A stretch of 61,296 nt of DNA from DASPFV01 sp035620975 (lineage in GTDB: Bacteria > Acidobacteriota > Vicinamibacteria > Vicinamibacterales > 2-12-FULL-66-21): the NCBI GenBank assembly GCA_035620975.1, contig DASPFV010000110.1, positions 1 through 61,296 of the forward strand, in the 5' to 3' direction. The number at the start of each line of letters is the position of its first letter. Position 1 is the stretch's first letter. Under the pieces are notes generated by a model, which saw only the letters and a list, made by a program, of their open reading frames with translations, was not told where the DNA came from and ran no database searches. The position numbers and the translations under genes are program-made. Of the stretch, positions 7,317 to 15,199 are shown one piece after another.

Positions 7317-8738
7317 GTGGCCACCCCCCGACGGAAACCCGCTCCCGAGGCCCCCGCCGCGCCGATGCTCGAGCGCCGTCTGGGCCCGCTCGACGCGGCC
7401 GCGATCATCGTGTCGAACGTGATCGGCGGAGGCATCCTGTTCACTCCCCCGCAGGTCGCCTCGAGTGTGCCGCATCCCTGGTGGTTCCTGGCGGCCTGGG
7501 TGGCGGGCGGGCTGCTCGCGTTCGCGGGCGCCATGGCGTACGCGGAGCTGGCCGCGCTCAGGCCGAAGGCAGGTGGCGAATACGTCTACCTCCGGGCCGC
7601 TTACGGGCGGCTGGCCGCGTTCCTGACGGGCTGGACGTCGTTCGTGGCCGGCTTCTCCGGCGCCGTCGCGGCCAGCGCCGTGGTTCTTGCCGCCTACGTC
7701 GGCCGCTTCGTCCCGGCTGCCGCGGATGCGACGCCGCTCTTCGTGCTGCCACTGCCGTTCGTGCCGCTGACGGTCTCGCGACAGGCGCTCGTCGCGCTCG
7801 CCGCCATCGCCCTCATGTCGTGGATCCACCTGCGCGGCGTCGGCCCTGGCCGGTTCATCACGAACGTGCTGGCGGGCCTGAAGGTGTCGGCTCTGCTGAT
7901 TTTCATCGCGCTCGGCTTCTCGCTGGGCGCGGGGTCGGGCTCCAACCTCGTGCAGCCGGCCGGCTCCGTGGCGGGCGCCGCGTGGCTGCTCGCCCTCATT
8001 CCCGTGATGTTCACTTATTCGGGCTGGAATGCGGCGGCCTACGTCGCGGAGGAAGTGCGGAATCCCGGCCGCAACGTTCCGCTCGCCCTGGCTCTCGGCA
8101 CGGTTGCGGTGATCTTGATCTACGTCCTGCTGAACCTGCTGTTCCTCTTCGTGCTGCCGGTGGGCGAGCTGGCTCTGGTGCGGGGCAGCGTCCTCGACGT
8201 CATTGCCGATCGTCTGCTCGGCACGCGCGCGGGGGACGTCATGGGACTCGTCTCGATCGTCAGCATCGCCGCCAGCATCAGCGCCATGGTCTTTGCCGGT
8301 CCGCGCGTGTACTACGCGATGGCGCGCGACGGGCTGTTCTTCCGCGGGGCCGCGCGCGTCCACCCGCGCTATCACACGCCGGCGATCTCGATCGGGGCGC
8401 AGGCGGTCTGGAGCAGCCTGCTGGTGCTGTCGGGCGGCGCGCAGGCGCTCACGACCTACACGGGCTTCTCGGTCGTGCTGTTCGCGGGCATCGCGGTGGT
8501 CTCGCTCTTCGTCCTGCGGGCGCGGGAGCCGGAGGCGCCGCGCCCGTTCCGTGCGTGGGGATATCCGGTGGCACCCGCGATTTTCGCCGTCGCCAGCCTC
8601 CTCATCGTCCTCAATGCCCTCTGGTCCGATCTCGTCGTTCCCGTGCGGACGGGATCGGACTGGGGCCCCGCCGCGGCGGGGTTGATCATCATCGCGCTCG
8701 GCGTGCCCATCTACTTCTTCTTCAGCAGGCGCGGCTGA
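7317..8738 (+). CDS. APC-superfamily amino acid permease
   Basis: 473 residues with about 12 hydrophobic segments. The first carries the APC substrate-site motif in IIVSNVIGGGILFTPPQVAS, and the second begins AWVAGGLLAFAGAMAYAELA, followed by LRPKAGGEYVYLRAAYG. Another family hallmark is MFTYSGWNAAAYVAEEVRNP. These point to a cytoplasmic-membrane importer or exchanger of amino acids or related amines in the LAT/basic APC branch. The substrate cannot be assigned from sequence alone. GTG start, 12 bp after the upstream lipoprotein gene. It ends 9 bp from a convergent gene. Confidence 0.9.
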   Translation: MATPRRKPAPEAPAAPMLERRLGPLDAAAIIVSNVIGGGILFTPPQVASSVPHPWWFLAAWVAGGLLAFAGAMAYAELAALRPKAGGEYVYLRAAYGRLAAFLTGWTSFVAGFSGAVAASAVVLAAYVGRFVPAAADATPLFVLPLPFVPLTVSRQALVALAAIALMSWIHLRGVGPGRFITNVLAGLKVSALLIFIALGFSLGAGSGSNLVQPAGSVAGAAWLLALIPVMFTYSGWNAAAYVAEEVRNPGRNVPLALALGTVAVILIYVLLNLLFLFVLPVGELALVRGSVLDVIADRLLGTRAGDVMGLVSIVSIAASISAMVFAGPRVYYAMARDGLFFRGAARVHPRYHTPAISIGAQAVWSSLLVLSGGAQALTTYTGFSVVLFAGIAVVSLFVLRAREPEAPRPFRAWGYPVAPAIFAVASLLIVLNALWSDLVVPVRTGSDWGPAAAGLIIIALGVPIYFFFSRRG

Positions 8739-8747
8739 TAGGGCCGA

Positions 8748-9116
8748 TTACCGAGCAGGTTCCCGCAGCAGCGCCCACAGCGTGAGGAGCGCGAGGGTGC
8801 CATCCGACGCCGCAAACAGCAGGAACGAGGCGGGCGATCCGCGGAAGGCGTAATCCAGCAGGAACGCAGCGGCTCCGGCTCCCTTCAAGCCGGGTCCCAT
8901 GACCCACATGTAGGCCCGGTAGCGCGCCGGTTCCCGCCAGGGCCAGTAGTACCCGACGCCGATCGCCATCAGGAAGAGCGCGTTGAGATCCGAGAAGATC
9001 CGCGGCGCGGCTGGAGGCACGCCGAAGGCGGCGGCAAAGATGTCGGCCGCCAGAAGCAGAAAGGCCCCTACGACGAAGTCGTAGAGGCCCGAGATGCCGG
9101 CGACCAGCGAGAGCAT
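8748..9116 (-). CDS. Small polytopic membrane protein
   Basis: 122 residues with about four hydrophobic helices (ISGLYDFVVGAFLLLAADIF; DLNALFLMAIGVGYYWPW; GLKGAGAAAFLLDYAF; ASDGTLALLTLWALL). No catalytic motif is seen. It belongs by appearance to small four-helix integral membrane proteins of unknown function. It lies convergent with the permease and about 20 bp downstream of the PEGA protein gene on the same strand, so it may be expressed from read-through of that gene. The ATG at 9116 is the only good start. Confidence 0.72.
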   Translation of the reverse strand: MLSLVAGISGLYDFVVGAFLLLAADIFAAAFGVPPAAPRIFSDLNALFLMAIGVGYYWPWREPARYRAYMWVMGPGLKGAGAAAFLLDYAFRGSPASFLLFAASDGTLALLTLWALLREPAR

Positions 9117-9138
9117 GCCGCATTGTAGCGGCGAGCCC

Positions 9139-10122
9139 CTACTTGATGGGCGTCATCGCTCCCTTGTAGGTGACCGTCTCGCTGGGTGTGATCAGCACGT
9201 CGAATTCGAGCGGCTCGAATCCGTCAGCCTTCAGCTCCACGCGATGCCCGCCGCCATCGAGCTTGAGCCGCTGGAACACGCCGTCGAAGTCGTCCACGAC
9301 GCCGACGAAGTACCCGTCCACGAACACCTGCGCCTCGCGGGGATTGATCTTCAGGCGGAGCGAGCCGGTGTCGTGATAGGCCTGGCCGTAGCTGCTGCCG
9401 TAGCCGTATCCGCCGCCGTACCCGTATCCGCCGCCGTACCAATAAGGATCGTAGTAATAGCCCAGCCCGTAACCGAACCCCGTACCCCAATAGCCCCAGG
9501 GGTAGTAGGGGTAATACGGGTAACCCGGGTAGATTGGCGGCCTCACGACGCCGCCGCCCGGAATCGTGCCACGCTCGACCGCCTCACCGGTCACGGGTCG
9601 ATCGCCCCTCGGCCGGCTGTAAGCGGGCACGGCGCGCCGCTGCGGCGTGTCGGCAGCGTCACCCGACCCGGTCACCCCGGCGGTCCGGCCGCTCGCCGTC
9701 CCGGCGGTGCTGCCGCCTCTGGAATCGCTGCCGCCCGAGCTGCGCGGGACAGCGCGGCCCCCCGTTCGCTCGCCGCCGCCTGCCCGCGACCCGGCGCGGC
9801 CCTGCGCCCGCTGCGGTGCGGCCGCGACGCCCGCGCTGGATGAGGACGGCGCCGATGGAGTGGAGGAGGAACCCATCGAGCTGCCGCCGCTCATCCCGCT
9901 TCCGCCGCCTGTCGAGCTGCCCGCGCTGCCGGCCGCCGACCCGCCGCCAGCCGACCCCCGGTCGCCGCCGCCTCCGCTGTCGCGCGGGGCGGCGGAGCCC
10001 GTCCGTTCGCCGCCGCCGGAGGGGCGTCCGCCCTCCGACGGCCGTGACTGGGCGGTCGCCGTGCCCGCTGCGAGGGTGAAGGCCAGTGCCACGGCCCCTG
10101 TGGTCCACGTATGACCCTTCAT
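9139..10122 (-). CDS. Exported PEGA-domain protein with Gly/Ser- and Tyr-rich regions
   Basis: 327 residues: signal peptide ending GTATAQ; about 140 residues of Gly/Ser/Ala/Arg low complexity (repeated GGGS-like and GGERTG blocks); a Pro/Tyr/Gly-rich stretch near 190-245 with the core YPGYPYYPYYPWGYWG and GGGYGYGGGYGYGSSYG; then a C-terminal PEGA domain (SLRLKINPREAQVFVDGYFV; HRVELKADGFEPLEFDV). PEGA domains are beta folds found in surface or periplasmic proteins, often binding cell-wall or membrane components. The protein is probably periplasmic or surface exposed. It is divergently transcribed from hslV. Confidence 0.8.
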   Translation of the reverse strand: MKGHTWTTGAVALAFTLAAGTATAQSRPSEGGRPSGGGERTGSAAPRDSGGGGDRGSAGGGSAAGSAGSSTGGGSGMSGGSSMGSSSTPSAPSSSSAGVAAAPQRAQGRAGSRAGGGERTGGRAVPRSSGGSDSRGGSTAGTASGRTAGVTGSGDAADTPQRRAVPAYSRPRGDRPVTGEAVERGTIPGGGVVRPPIYPGYPYYPYYPWGYWGTGFGYGLGYYYDPYWYGGGYGYGGGYGYGSSYGQAYHDTGSLRLKINPREAQVFVDGYFVGVVDDFDGVFQRLKLDGGGHRVELKADGFEPLEFDVLITPSETVTYKGAMTPIK

Positions 10123-10359
10123 GGGGTGCTCCTGGGAGAAGCCGGAAAAAACCTGTCTCTGACGAAGCAGACAGCAACGCGACTGCCATCTGCCGACCGC
10201 TGATTCACGCCGATTTCCTTCATTCTACGCCCGTTCGACGCTCCTGTCTGTCCACTCGAGATAGCAGGCCGTCCCTGCACGCGGACAGGCCGTCGAGCCG
10301 GCTTCATGGCGTCTCGGGACCCGCGCAGGCGGGATGATAGACTCGACGTTTCGAGCACC

Positions 10360-10887
10360 ATGGTGCATGCCACGACCGTCCTCGCCGTCCGACATCAGCA
10401 GCAGGCCGTCATGGCGAGCGACGGGCAGGTGACGTTCGGGAACACCGTCTTCAAGCACACGGCCCGCAAGATACGCCGGCTGTACCAGGATCGGATCCTG
10501 GCCGGCTTTGCCGGGTCGGCGGCGGATTCCTTTGCCCTGTTTGCGCGTTTCGAGGCGAAGCTCGAGCAGTACCGCGGCAACCTCGAGCGCTCCGCCGTGG
10601 AGCTCGCCAAGGACTGGCGGACCGATCGCCTGCTGCGGCGCCTGGAAGCCATGCTCGTGGTCATGGACGCCAGGGCCACGTACCTGCTCTCGGGCACGGG
10701 CGACCTCATCGAACCCGACGATGGCATCATTGCCATCGGATCGGGGGGTGCGTATGCGATGGCAGCCGCCAGGGCGCTGGCGCGGCATACCCAGCTCACC
10801 GCGCGGGAGATCGCGGAGGAGTCCATGAGCGTCGCGGCCGCCATCTGCATCTACACCAACGCGAACGTCACCATCGAAACGCTGTAG
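10360..10887 (+). CDS. hslV: ATP-dependent protease peptidase subunit HslV (ClpQ)
   Basis: 175 residues forming the N-terminal-nucleophile peptidase of the HslVU (ClpYQ) proteasome-like complex in the cytoplasm. The motif ATTVLAVRHQQQAVMASDGQ places the catalytic threonine after a short MVHA propeptide; other conserved blocks are VTFGNTVFKHTARKIRRLYQ, ILAGFAGSAADSF, VELAKDWRTDRLLRRLEAML and GIIAIGSGGAYAMAAARAL. The ATG at 10360 is preferred to one 54 bp upstream because it gives the short propeptide typical of this family. hslU follows after 7 bp, the classical operon. No CIRCE or other heat-shock operator is evident upstream. Confidence 0.97.
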   Translation: MVHATTVLAVRHQQQAVMASDGQVTFGNTVFKHTARKIRRLYQDRILAGFAGSAADSFALFARFEAKLEQYRGNLERSAVELAKDWRTDRLLRRLEAMLVVMDARATYLLSGTGDLIEPDDGIIAIGSGGAYAMAAARALARHTQLTAREIAEESMSVAAAICIYTNANVTIETL

Positions 10888-10894
10888 CGCCGGA

Positions 10895-12277
10895 ATGCCG
10901 ATCTATCTGCCCGAGACGACGTCGTCCACCATCGAATCGCTCACGCCCCGACAGATCGTCGCCGAACTCGACAAGTACGTTGTCGGCCAGACCGCGGCCA
11001 AGCGGGCGGTCGCGATCGCGCTCCGGAACCGGATGCGCCGCCAGAAGCTCGCGCCGGATCTCGCCGAGGAAGTCGCGCCGAAGAACATCCTGATGATCGG
11101 ACCCACGGGCGTGGGCAAGACCGAAATCGCGCGACGGCTCGCCCGGCTCGCGCAGTCCCCCTTCATCAAGGTGGAGGCCTCGAAGTTCACCGAGGTCGGC
11201 TACGTCGGCCGCGACGTCGAGTCCATGGTGCGCGATCTCATGGAGCTGTCGGTGGACATGGTGAAGGAGGAGCGGACGGCCGAGGTCCGCGAGCGCGCGC
11301 GGCAGAGCGCGGAAGAGCGTCTGCTCGACATCCTGCTGCCGCCCGGTCCCGCCGTCCCGGAGTTCGATCCGCAGGCCGCCGCCCAGCGTGAGCAGACGCA
11401 GCGCACGCGGGAGAAGCTGCGCGAGCAGCTCCGCGACGGCCGCCTCGATCAGAAGCAGGTCGAGATCGAGGTGCGCGAGAAAGCGTTTCCGTCGTTCGAG
11501 ATCATCGCCGGGTCGTCGGTCGAGGAGGTCGACATCAACGTCAAGGACATGCTGCCCGGCCTCTTCCAGGGGCGCACGCGGAAGCGGAAGCTGCCCGTCC
11601 CCGAGGCGCTCCAGGTCCTGGCGCAGGAAGAGGAGCAGAAGCTGATCGACATGGATTCGGTCGCCCGGGCGGCGGTCGACCGCCTGCAGCAGTCGGGGAT
11701 CATTTTCATCGACGAGATCGACAAGGTCGCCGGACGCGAGAGTGGCCACGGGCCTGACGTGAGCCGGGAGGGGGTTCAGCGGGACATCCTCCCGATCGTC
11801 GAGGGCACGACGGTGAACACGAAGCACGGCATGGTCCGGACGGATCACATCCTGTTCATCGCGGCGGGCGCGTTCCACGTCGCCAAACCGTCGGACCTCA
11901 TCCCGGAGCTGCAGGGGCGCTTCCCCATCCGCGTGGAGCTCGAGCCGCTCACGCGCGACGACTTCGTGCGCATCCTGACGGAGCCGAAGAGCGCGCTCAT
12001 CAAGCAGTACATGGCCCTCCTCTCGACCGAGGGGGTCACGCTGCGCTTCACTGACGGCGCCGTCGGCCGCATCGCCGATTTCGCCGCGCTCGTGAACGAG
12101 CGCACCGAGAACATCGGGGCGCGCCGGCTGCACACGGTGATGGAGAAGCTGCTCGACCGGATCTCGTTCGAGGCCCCTGACATGACCGACAAGTCCGTGA
12201 CGATCGACGAGGCCTACGTCGACGGCATGCTCGCCGACATCGTCCGCAACGAGGACCTGTCCCGCTACGTTCTGTGA
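10895..12277 (+). CDS. hslU: ATPase subunit HslU (ClpY) of the HslVU protease
   Basis: 460 residues, full family length. An AAA+ unfoldase that feeds substrates into HslV. Visible: LTPRQIVAELDKYVVGQTAA at the N-terminus, Walker A GPTGVGKTE, the pore loop GYVGRDVESMVRDL, an intermediate I domain between about 110 and 240 rich in Glu/Arg/Gln, Walker B IIFIDEIDK, sensor-region GRFPIRVELEPL, and the C-terminal tail DLSRYVL that docks into HslV. It lies 7 bp after hslV and its stop overlaps the next gene's GTG start (GTGA). Confidence 0.97.
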   Translation: MPIYLPETTSSTIESLTPRQIVAELDKYVVGQTAAKRAVAIALRNRMRRQKLAPDLAEEVAPKNILMIGPTGVGKTEIARRLARLAQSPFIKVEASKFTEVGYVGRDVESMVRDLMELSVDMVKEERTAEVRERARQSAEERLLDILLPPGPAVPEFDPQAAAQREQTQRTREKLREQLRDGRLDQKQVEIEVREKAFPSFEIIAGSSVEEVDINVKDMLPGLFQGRTRKRKLPVPEALQVLAQEEEQKLIDMDSVARAAVDRLQQSGIIFIDEIDKVAGRESGHGPDVSREGVQRDILPIVEGTTVNTKHGMVRTDHILFIAAGAFHVAKPSDLIPELQGRFPIRVELEPLTRDDFVRILTEPKSALIKQYMALLSTEGVTLRFTDGAVGRIADFAALVNERTENIGARRLHTVMEKLLDRISFEAPDMTDKSVTIDEAYVDGMLADIVRNEDLSRYVL

Positions 12278-13752
12278 GCGCCGCACGTCAGCCGATCCGC
12301 CTGGCCGTCCGGCACGCCCGCGGCCACTCCCGCGGAGCCGGTTCGCCGCTCCACGGTCGCGCCTTCGCGACGGCCGTCGCGCTCGGGCTGATCGCGGGGC
12401 AGGTGTCCGGCATCGGATGCGGGAAGAAAGGGCCGCCTCTGGCGCCGCTCCGTCTCGTGCCGGCGCCGGTCTCCGCTCCCGATGCGCGGCGAAGCGGCGC
12501 GAGCGTCGAGCTGCGGTTCGGGCTGCCCACGGCGAACGCGAACGGGCCGGGCCCCGTGGAGCTGGATCGCGTCGAGATCTACGCCTTGACCATCGCGGCG
12601 GGCGCGAACGAGCCGGCCAACCAGGTTCTGCTGACCCGCGACCGCCTCATAGGGACGCTTGCCGTCAGACCGGTTCAGGAGTCCGACGAGGTCGCTGCGC
12701 AGCCGGCGCAGGCGCCTGCCGATACCCGGCCCGCCCCCGGGGACCGCGTGACGTTCGTGGAGGAGCTGACCGGCGAAAAGCTCGTGCCGGTCAAGGGAAT
12801 CGGGGACCCGGCCACAGCTGGAGCCGGAGGCCCGGAGGTTGCCGCGGCCGGCACACCGGCACCCGGTGCGGCGCCGACCTCACCGGCGCCGGAGACTCCG
12901 CCGCCGGGCGGTACGGGAGCGCAACCGGCCGCGGCCGCGCCAGCAGCGGCGGAGCCATCGGCAAGCCCACCGCCTGCGGGCCAGGCGGTTGCACCAGCCC
13001 CCGGCGATCCCGACGCGCCGCAGGCCGGGCCGCCCGCCACCCCGGGCGCCGCCGCTGGATCTCCCGCAGCCGGACCAAAGGTCCCCTATCGCGTGTACGG
13101 AATGCGGGGGATGACGCGGGGAGGACGGCCGGGCCCGCCGGTGCGCGTCAAGGTGCCGCTGGTCGACCCACCGGCGGCGCCGGCAGGCGTGGCAGCCCGG
13201 TTCACGGAGCACGCGATCGCGCTGGACTGGACCCCGCCCGTTGCCGAGGTGGGCGCCGCGCCCATCGTGTTCAACGTCTATCCGGCGGCGGGCGGGGCTG
13301 GCGCGCTCAACGCGGCGCCGCTGACGGCACCGGCATTCGAGCAGCCCATTGCCGGCTACGGCGAAGAGCGGTGCTTCGTGGTGCGCAGCGCCCAGGTCGT
13401 GGCGGGCGTCTCGATCGAGAGTGAATCCTCGCCGCCGGCCTGCACGACTCCGCAGGACATCTTTCCGCCGGCGGCGCCGGGCGGTCTGCAGGCCGTGCCC
13501 ACACAGGAAGGCGTGAGTCTCAGCTGGGACGTCAGCGCGGCCCCGGATCTCGCGGGGTACGTGCTCTTGCGCGGCGAGGCCCCCGGTGCCACACTGCAGC
13601 CGCTGACGCCCGAGCCCATTCGCGAGACGACTTTCCGGGACACGACCGTGCAGCCCGGGGTGACGTACGTATACGCGCTGGTGGCTGTGGACCGGGCCAG
13701 CCCGCCCAATACCAGCGCACGTTCCGAACCGGTGACGGTGACCGCACGATGA
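12274..13752 (+). CDS. Exported lipoprotein-like protein with two fibronectin type III domains
   Basis: 492 residues. A signal segment (AFATAVALGLIAGQVSG) ends at a cysteine in IGCGKKGPPLAPLRLVPAP, resembling the CGxKGPL motif of small LptM-type lipoproteins. Residues of about 60-110 form a beta domain; about 140-275 are Pro/Ala/Gly-rich linker; two FnIII-like domains follow (PAAPAGVAARFTEHAIALDW; PGGLQAVPTQEGVSLSWDV with DLAGYVLLRGEAPG). Probably anchored in the envelope and involved in binding. The GTG start lies within the hslU stop, and its own stop overlaps the next ATG, so it is translationally coupled both sides. Function unknown. Confidence 0.78.
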   Translation: MSAARQPIRLAVRHARGHSRGAGSPLHGRAFATAVALGLIAGQVSGIGCGKKGPPLAPLRLVPAPVSAPDARRSGASVELRFGLPTANANGPGPVELDRVEIYALTIAAGANEPANQVLLTRDRLIGTLAVRPVQESDEVAAQPAQAPADTRPAPGDRVTFVEELTGEKLVPVKGIGDPATAGAGGPEVAAAGTPAPGAAPTSPAPETPPPGGTGAQPAAAAPAAAEPSASPPPAGQAVAPAPGDPDAPQAGPPATPGAAAGSPAAGPKVPYRVYGMRGMTRGGRPGPPVRVKVPLVDPPAAPAGVAARFTEHAIALDWTPPVAEVGAAPIVFNVYPAAGGAGALNAAPLTAPAFEQPIAGYGEERCFVVRSAQVVAGVSIESESSPPACTTPQDIFPPAAPGGLQAVPTQEGVSLSWDVSAAPDLAGYVLLRGEAPGATLQPLTPEPIRETTFRDTTVQPGVTYVYALVAVDRASPPNTSARSEPVTVTAR

Positions 13753-14510
13753 GGCGCTTCTATCGGATCGACTATCGCGGGACCCCCCGTCATGTCGTGG
13801 AGGAGGCCGGCATCTGGCGGCTGGTGGAGGGCGATCTGTTCGGGCACTTCGAGACCGGCGACCCGGTCGAGTCCGGCAGCGCCTGCCTGCTCGCGCCGCT
13901 GGTGCCATCGAAGATCGTCGCTGTCGGCCTCAACTACAAGGACCACGCGGCCGAGCAGAACAAGCCGCTTCCTCCCGAGCCGCTGATCTTCCTCAAGCCC
14001 TCCACGGCCGTGATCGGGCCCGGGGAGCCCATCGTCCTGCCGCCGGGCGCCGGCCGCATCGATCATGAGGCAGAGGTCGGGGTGGTGATCGGGCGCCGCG
14101 CCTCGCGCGTGACCGAGGCGGACGCGCGACATCATGTGTTCGGCCTCACGTGCGTGAACGACGTCACCGCGCGCGAGCTGCAGAAGAAGGACGTGCAGTA
14201 CACGCGCGCGAAGGGCTTCGATACCTTCGCGCCGGTGGGCCCCTGCGTGGTTACCGGCCTCGACTATCACGCGCCGGCCGGCCTGACCGTGGAGGGATGG
14301 GTGAACGGCCAGCGGCGGCAGGCCTCCTCGACGCGTGAGCTGATCTTCTCAGTCGATCGGCTGATTGCGTTCATCTCGGGCGTCATGACGCTGCTGCCCG
14401 GCGACATCATCTCGACGGGTACCCCGGCCGGTATCGGTCCCCTCGCGCCGGGAGATCGTGTCACGATCAGGGTGGAAGGGGTCGGGGAGCTCATCAACCC
14501 CGTCAGGTAG
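13749..14510 (+). CDS. Fumarylacetoacetate hydrolase (FAH) family protein
   Basis: 253 residues with the FAHD1-like fold: VPSKIVAVGLNYKDHAAEQN, PLIFLKPSTAVIGPGEPI, and the metal-binding acidic cluster in RIDHEAEVGVVIGR, followed by GLTCVNDVTARELQ and DIISTGTPAGIGPLAPGD. Members hydrolyse or decarboxylate beta-diketo acids (fumarylpyruvate, oxaloacetate, 2-hydroxyhepta-2,4-dienedioate type substrates) using Mg2+ or Mn2+. No aromatic-degradation genes are nearby, so an oxaloacetate decarboxylase or acylpyruvase-like housekeeping role is as likely as catabolism. Its ATG overlaps the previous stop by 4 bp. Confidence 0.9.
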   Translation: MRRFYRIDYRGTPRHVVEEAGIWRLVEGDLFGHFETGDPVESGSACLLAPLVPSKIVAVGLNYKDHAAEQNKPLPPEPLIFLKPSTAVIGPGEPIVLPPGAGRIDHEAEVGVVIGRRASRVTEADARHHVFGLTCVNDVTARELQKKDVQYTRAKGFDTFAPVGPCVVTGLDYHAPAGLTVEGWVNGQRRQASSTRELIFSVDRLIAFISGVMTLLPGDIISTGTPAGIGPLAPGDRVTIRVEGVGELINPVR

Positions 14511-14526
14511 GCAGCAAGGAGCCTCT

Positions 14527-15180
14527 ATGAAGCTGTTCATCGATTCGGGCAATCTGAAGGAGATCGAAGCGCTGGTGCCGCTCGGCATTATCGACGGGAT
14601 CACGACGAACCCCTCGCTGCTCGCGAAGGAGGGGGGCGACTACCGGTCCATCCTCAAGCGCATCTGCCAGATCGTGAAGGGTCCGACGAGCGCCGAGGTC
14701 GTGGCCACGGACGCCGAGGGCATGATCCGCGAGGGGCGCGACCTGGCGTCGATCGACGAGCACATCGTCGTCAAGGTCCCGTTCACGAAGGACGGGGTCA
14801 GGGCCTGCCGGACGCTGTCGTCGGAAGGCAGGCGCGTGAACGTCACGCTGGTGTTCTCGCCAACGCAGGCGCTGCTCGCCGCCAAGGTCGGTGCCACCTA
14901 TGTCAGTCCTTTCGTCGGGCGCCTCGACGACATCGCGACGTCGGGCATGCACCTCATCCAGGAAATCGTGGAGATCTACGAGAACTACGAATTCCCGACC
15001 GAGGTGCTGGTCGCCTCGACGCGGAATCCGCTCCACATCGTGGAGGCCGCCAGGCTCGGCGCCGACATCTGCACCTGTCCGGCGGCGGTGATCGAGTCGC
15101 TGTTCCGGCATCCGCTCACCGACATCGGGCTGGAGCGCTTCCTGAAGGACTGGGAAAAGGCGCAGGCGGTGAAAGCATAA
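14527..15180 (+). CDS. tal: Transaldolase, short TalC type
   Basis: 217 residues, the length of the short (TalC/FSA) subfamily. Class I aldolase transferring a dihydroxyacetone unit in the non-oxidative pentose phosphate pathway. Key blocks: KLFIDSGNLKEIEALVPLG, DGITTNPSLLAKE, the Schiff-base lysine in HIVVKVPFT, VNVTLVFSPTQALLAAKVGA and YVSPFVGRLDDI, ending in LTDIGLERFLKDWEKA. These match transaldolases (YwjH-like) better than fructose-6-phosphate aldolase. The ATG at 14527 follows AAGGAG at good spacing; 16 bp after the FAH gene. Confidence 0.93.
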   Translation: MKLFIDSGNLKEIEALVPLGIIDGITTNPSLLAKEGGDYRSILKRICQIVKGPTSAEVVATDAEGMIREGRDLASIDEHIVVKVPFTKDGVRACRTLSSEGRRVNVTLVFSPTQALLAAKVGATYVSPFVGRLDDIATSGMHLIQEIVEIYENYEFPTEVLVASTRNPLHIVEAARLGADICTCPAAVIESLFRHPLTDIGLERFLKDWEKAQAVKA

Positions 15181-15199
15181 CGGTGCGGCGAGCCCGCTC

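Noticed and set aside
10123..10359. Heat-shock operator before hslVU
   Set aside because: No CIRCE (TTAGCACTC-N9-GAGTGCTAA) is present; only a 6-bp hairpin CTGTCT/AGACAG at 10153-10174, too weak to interpret.
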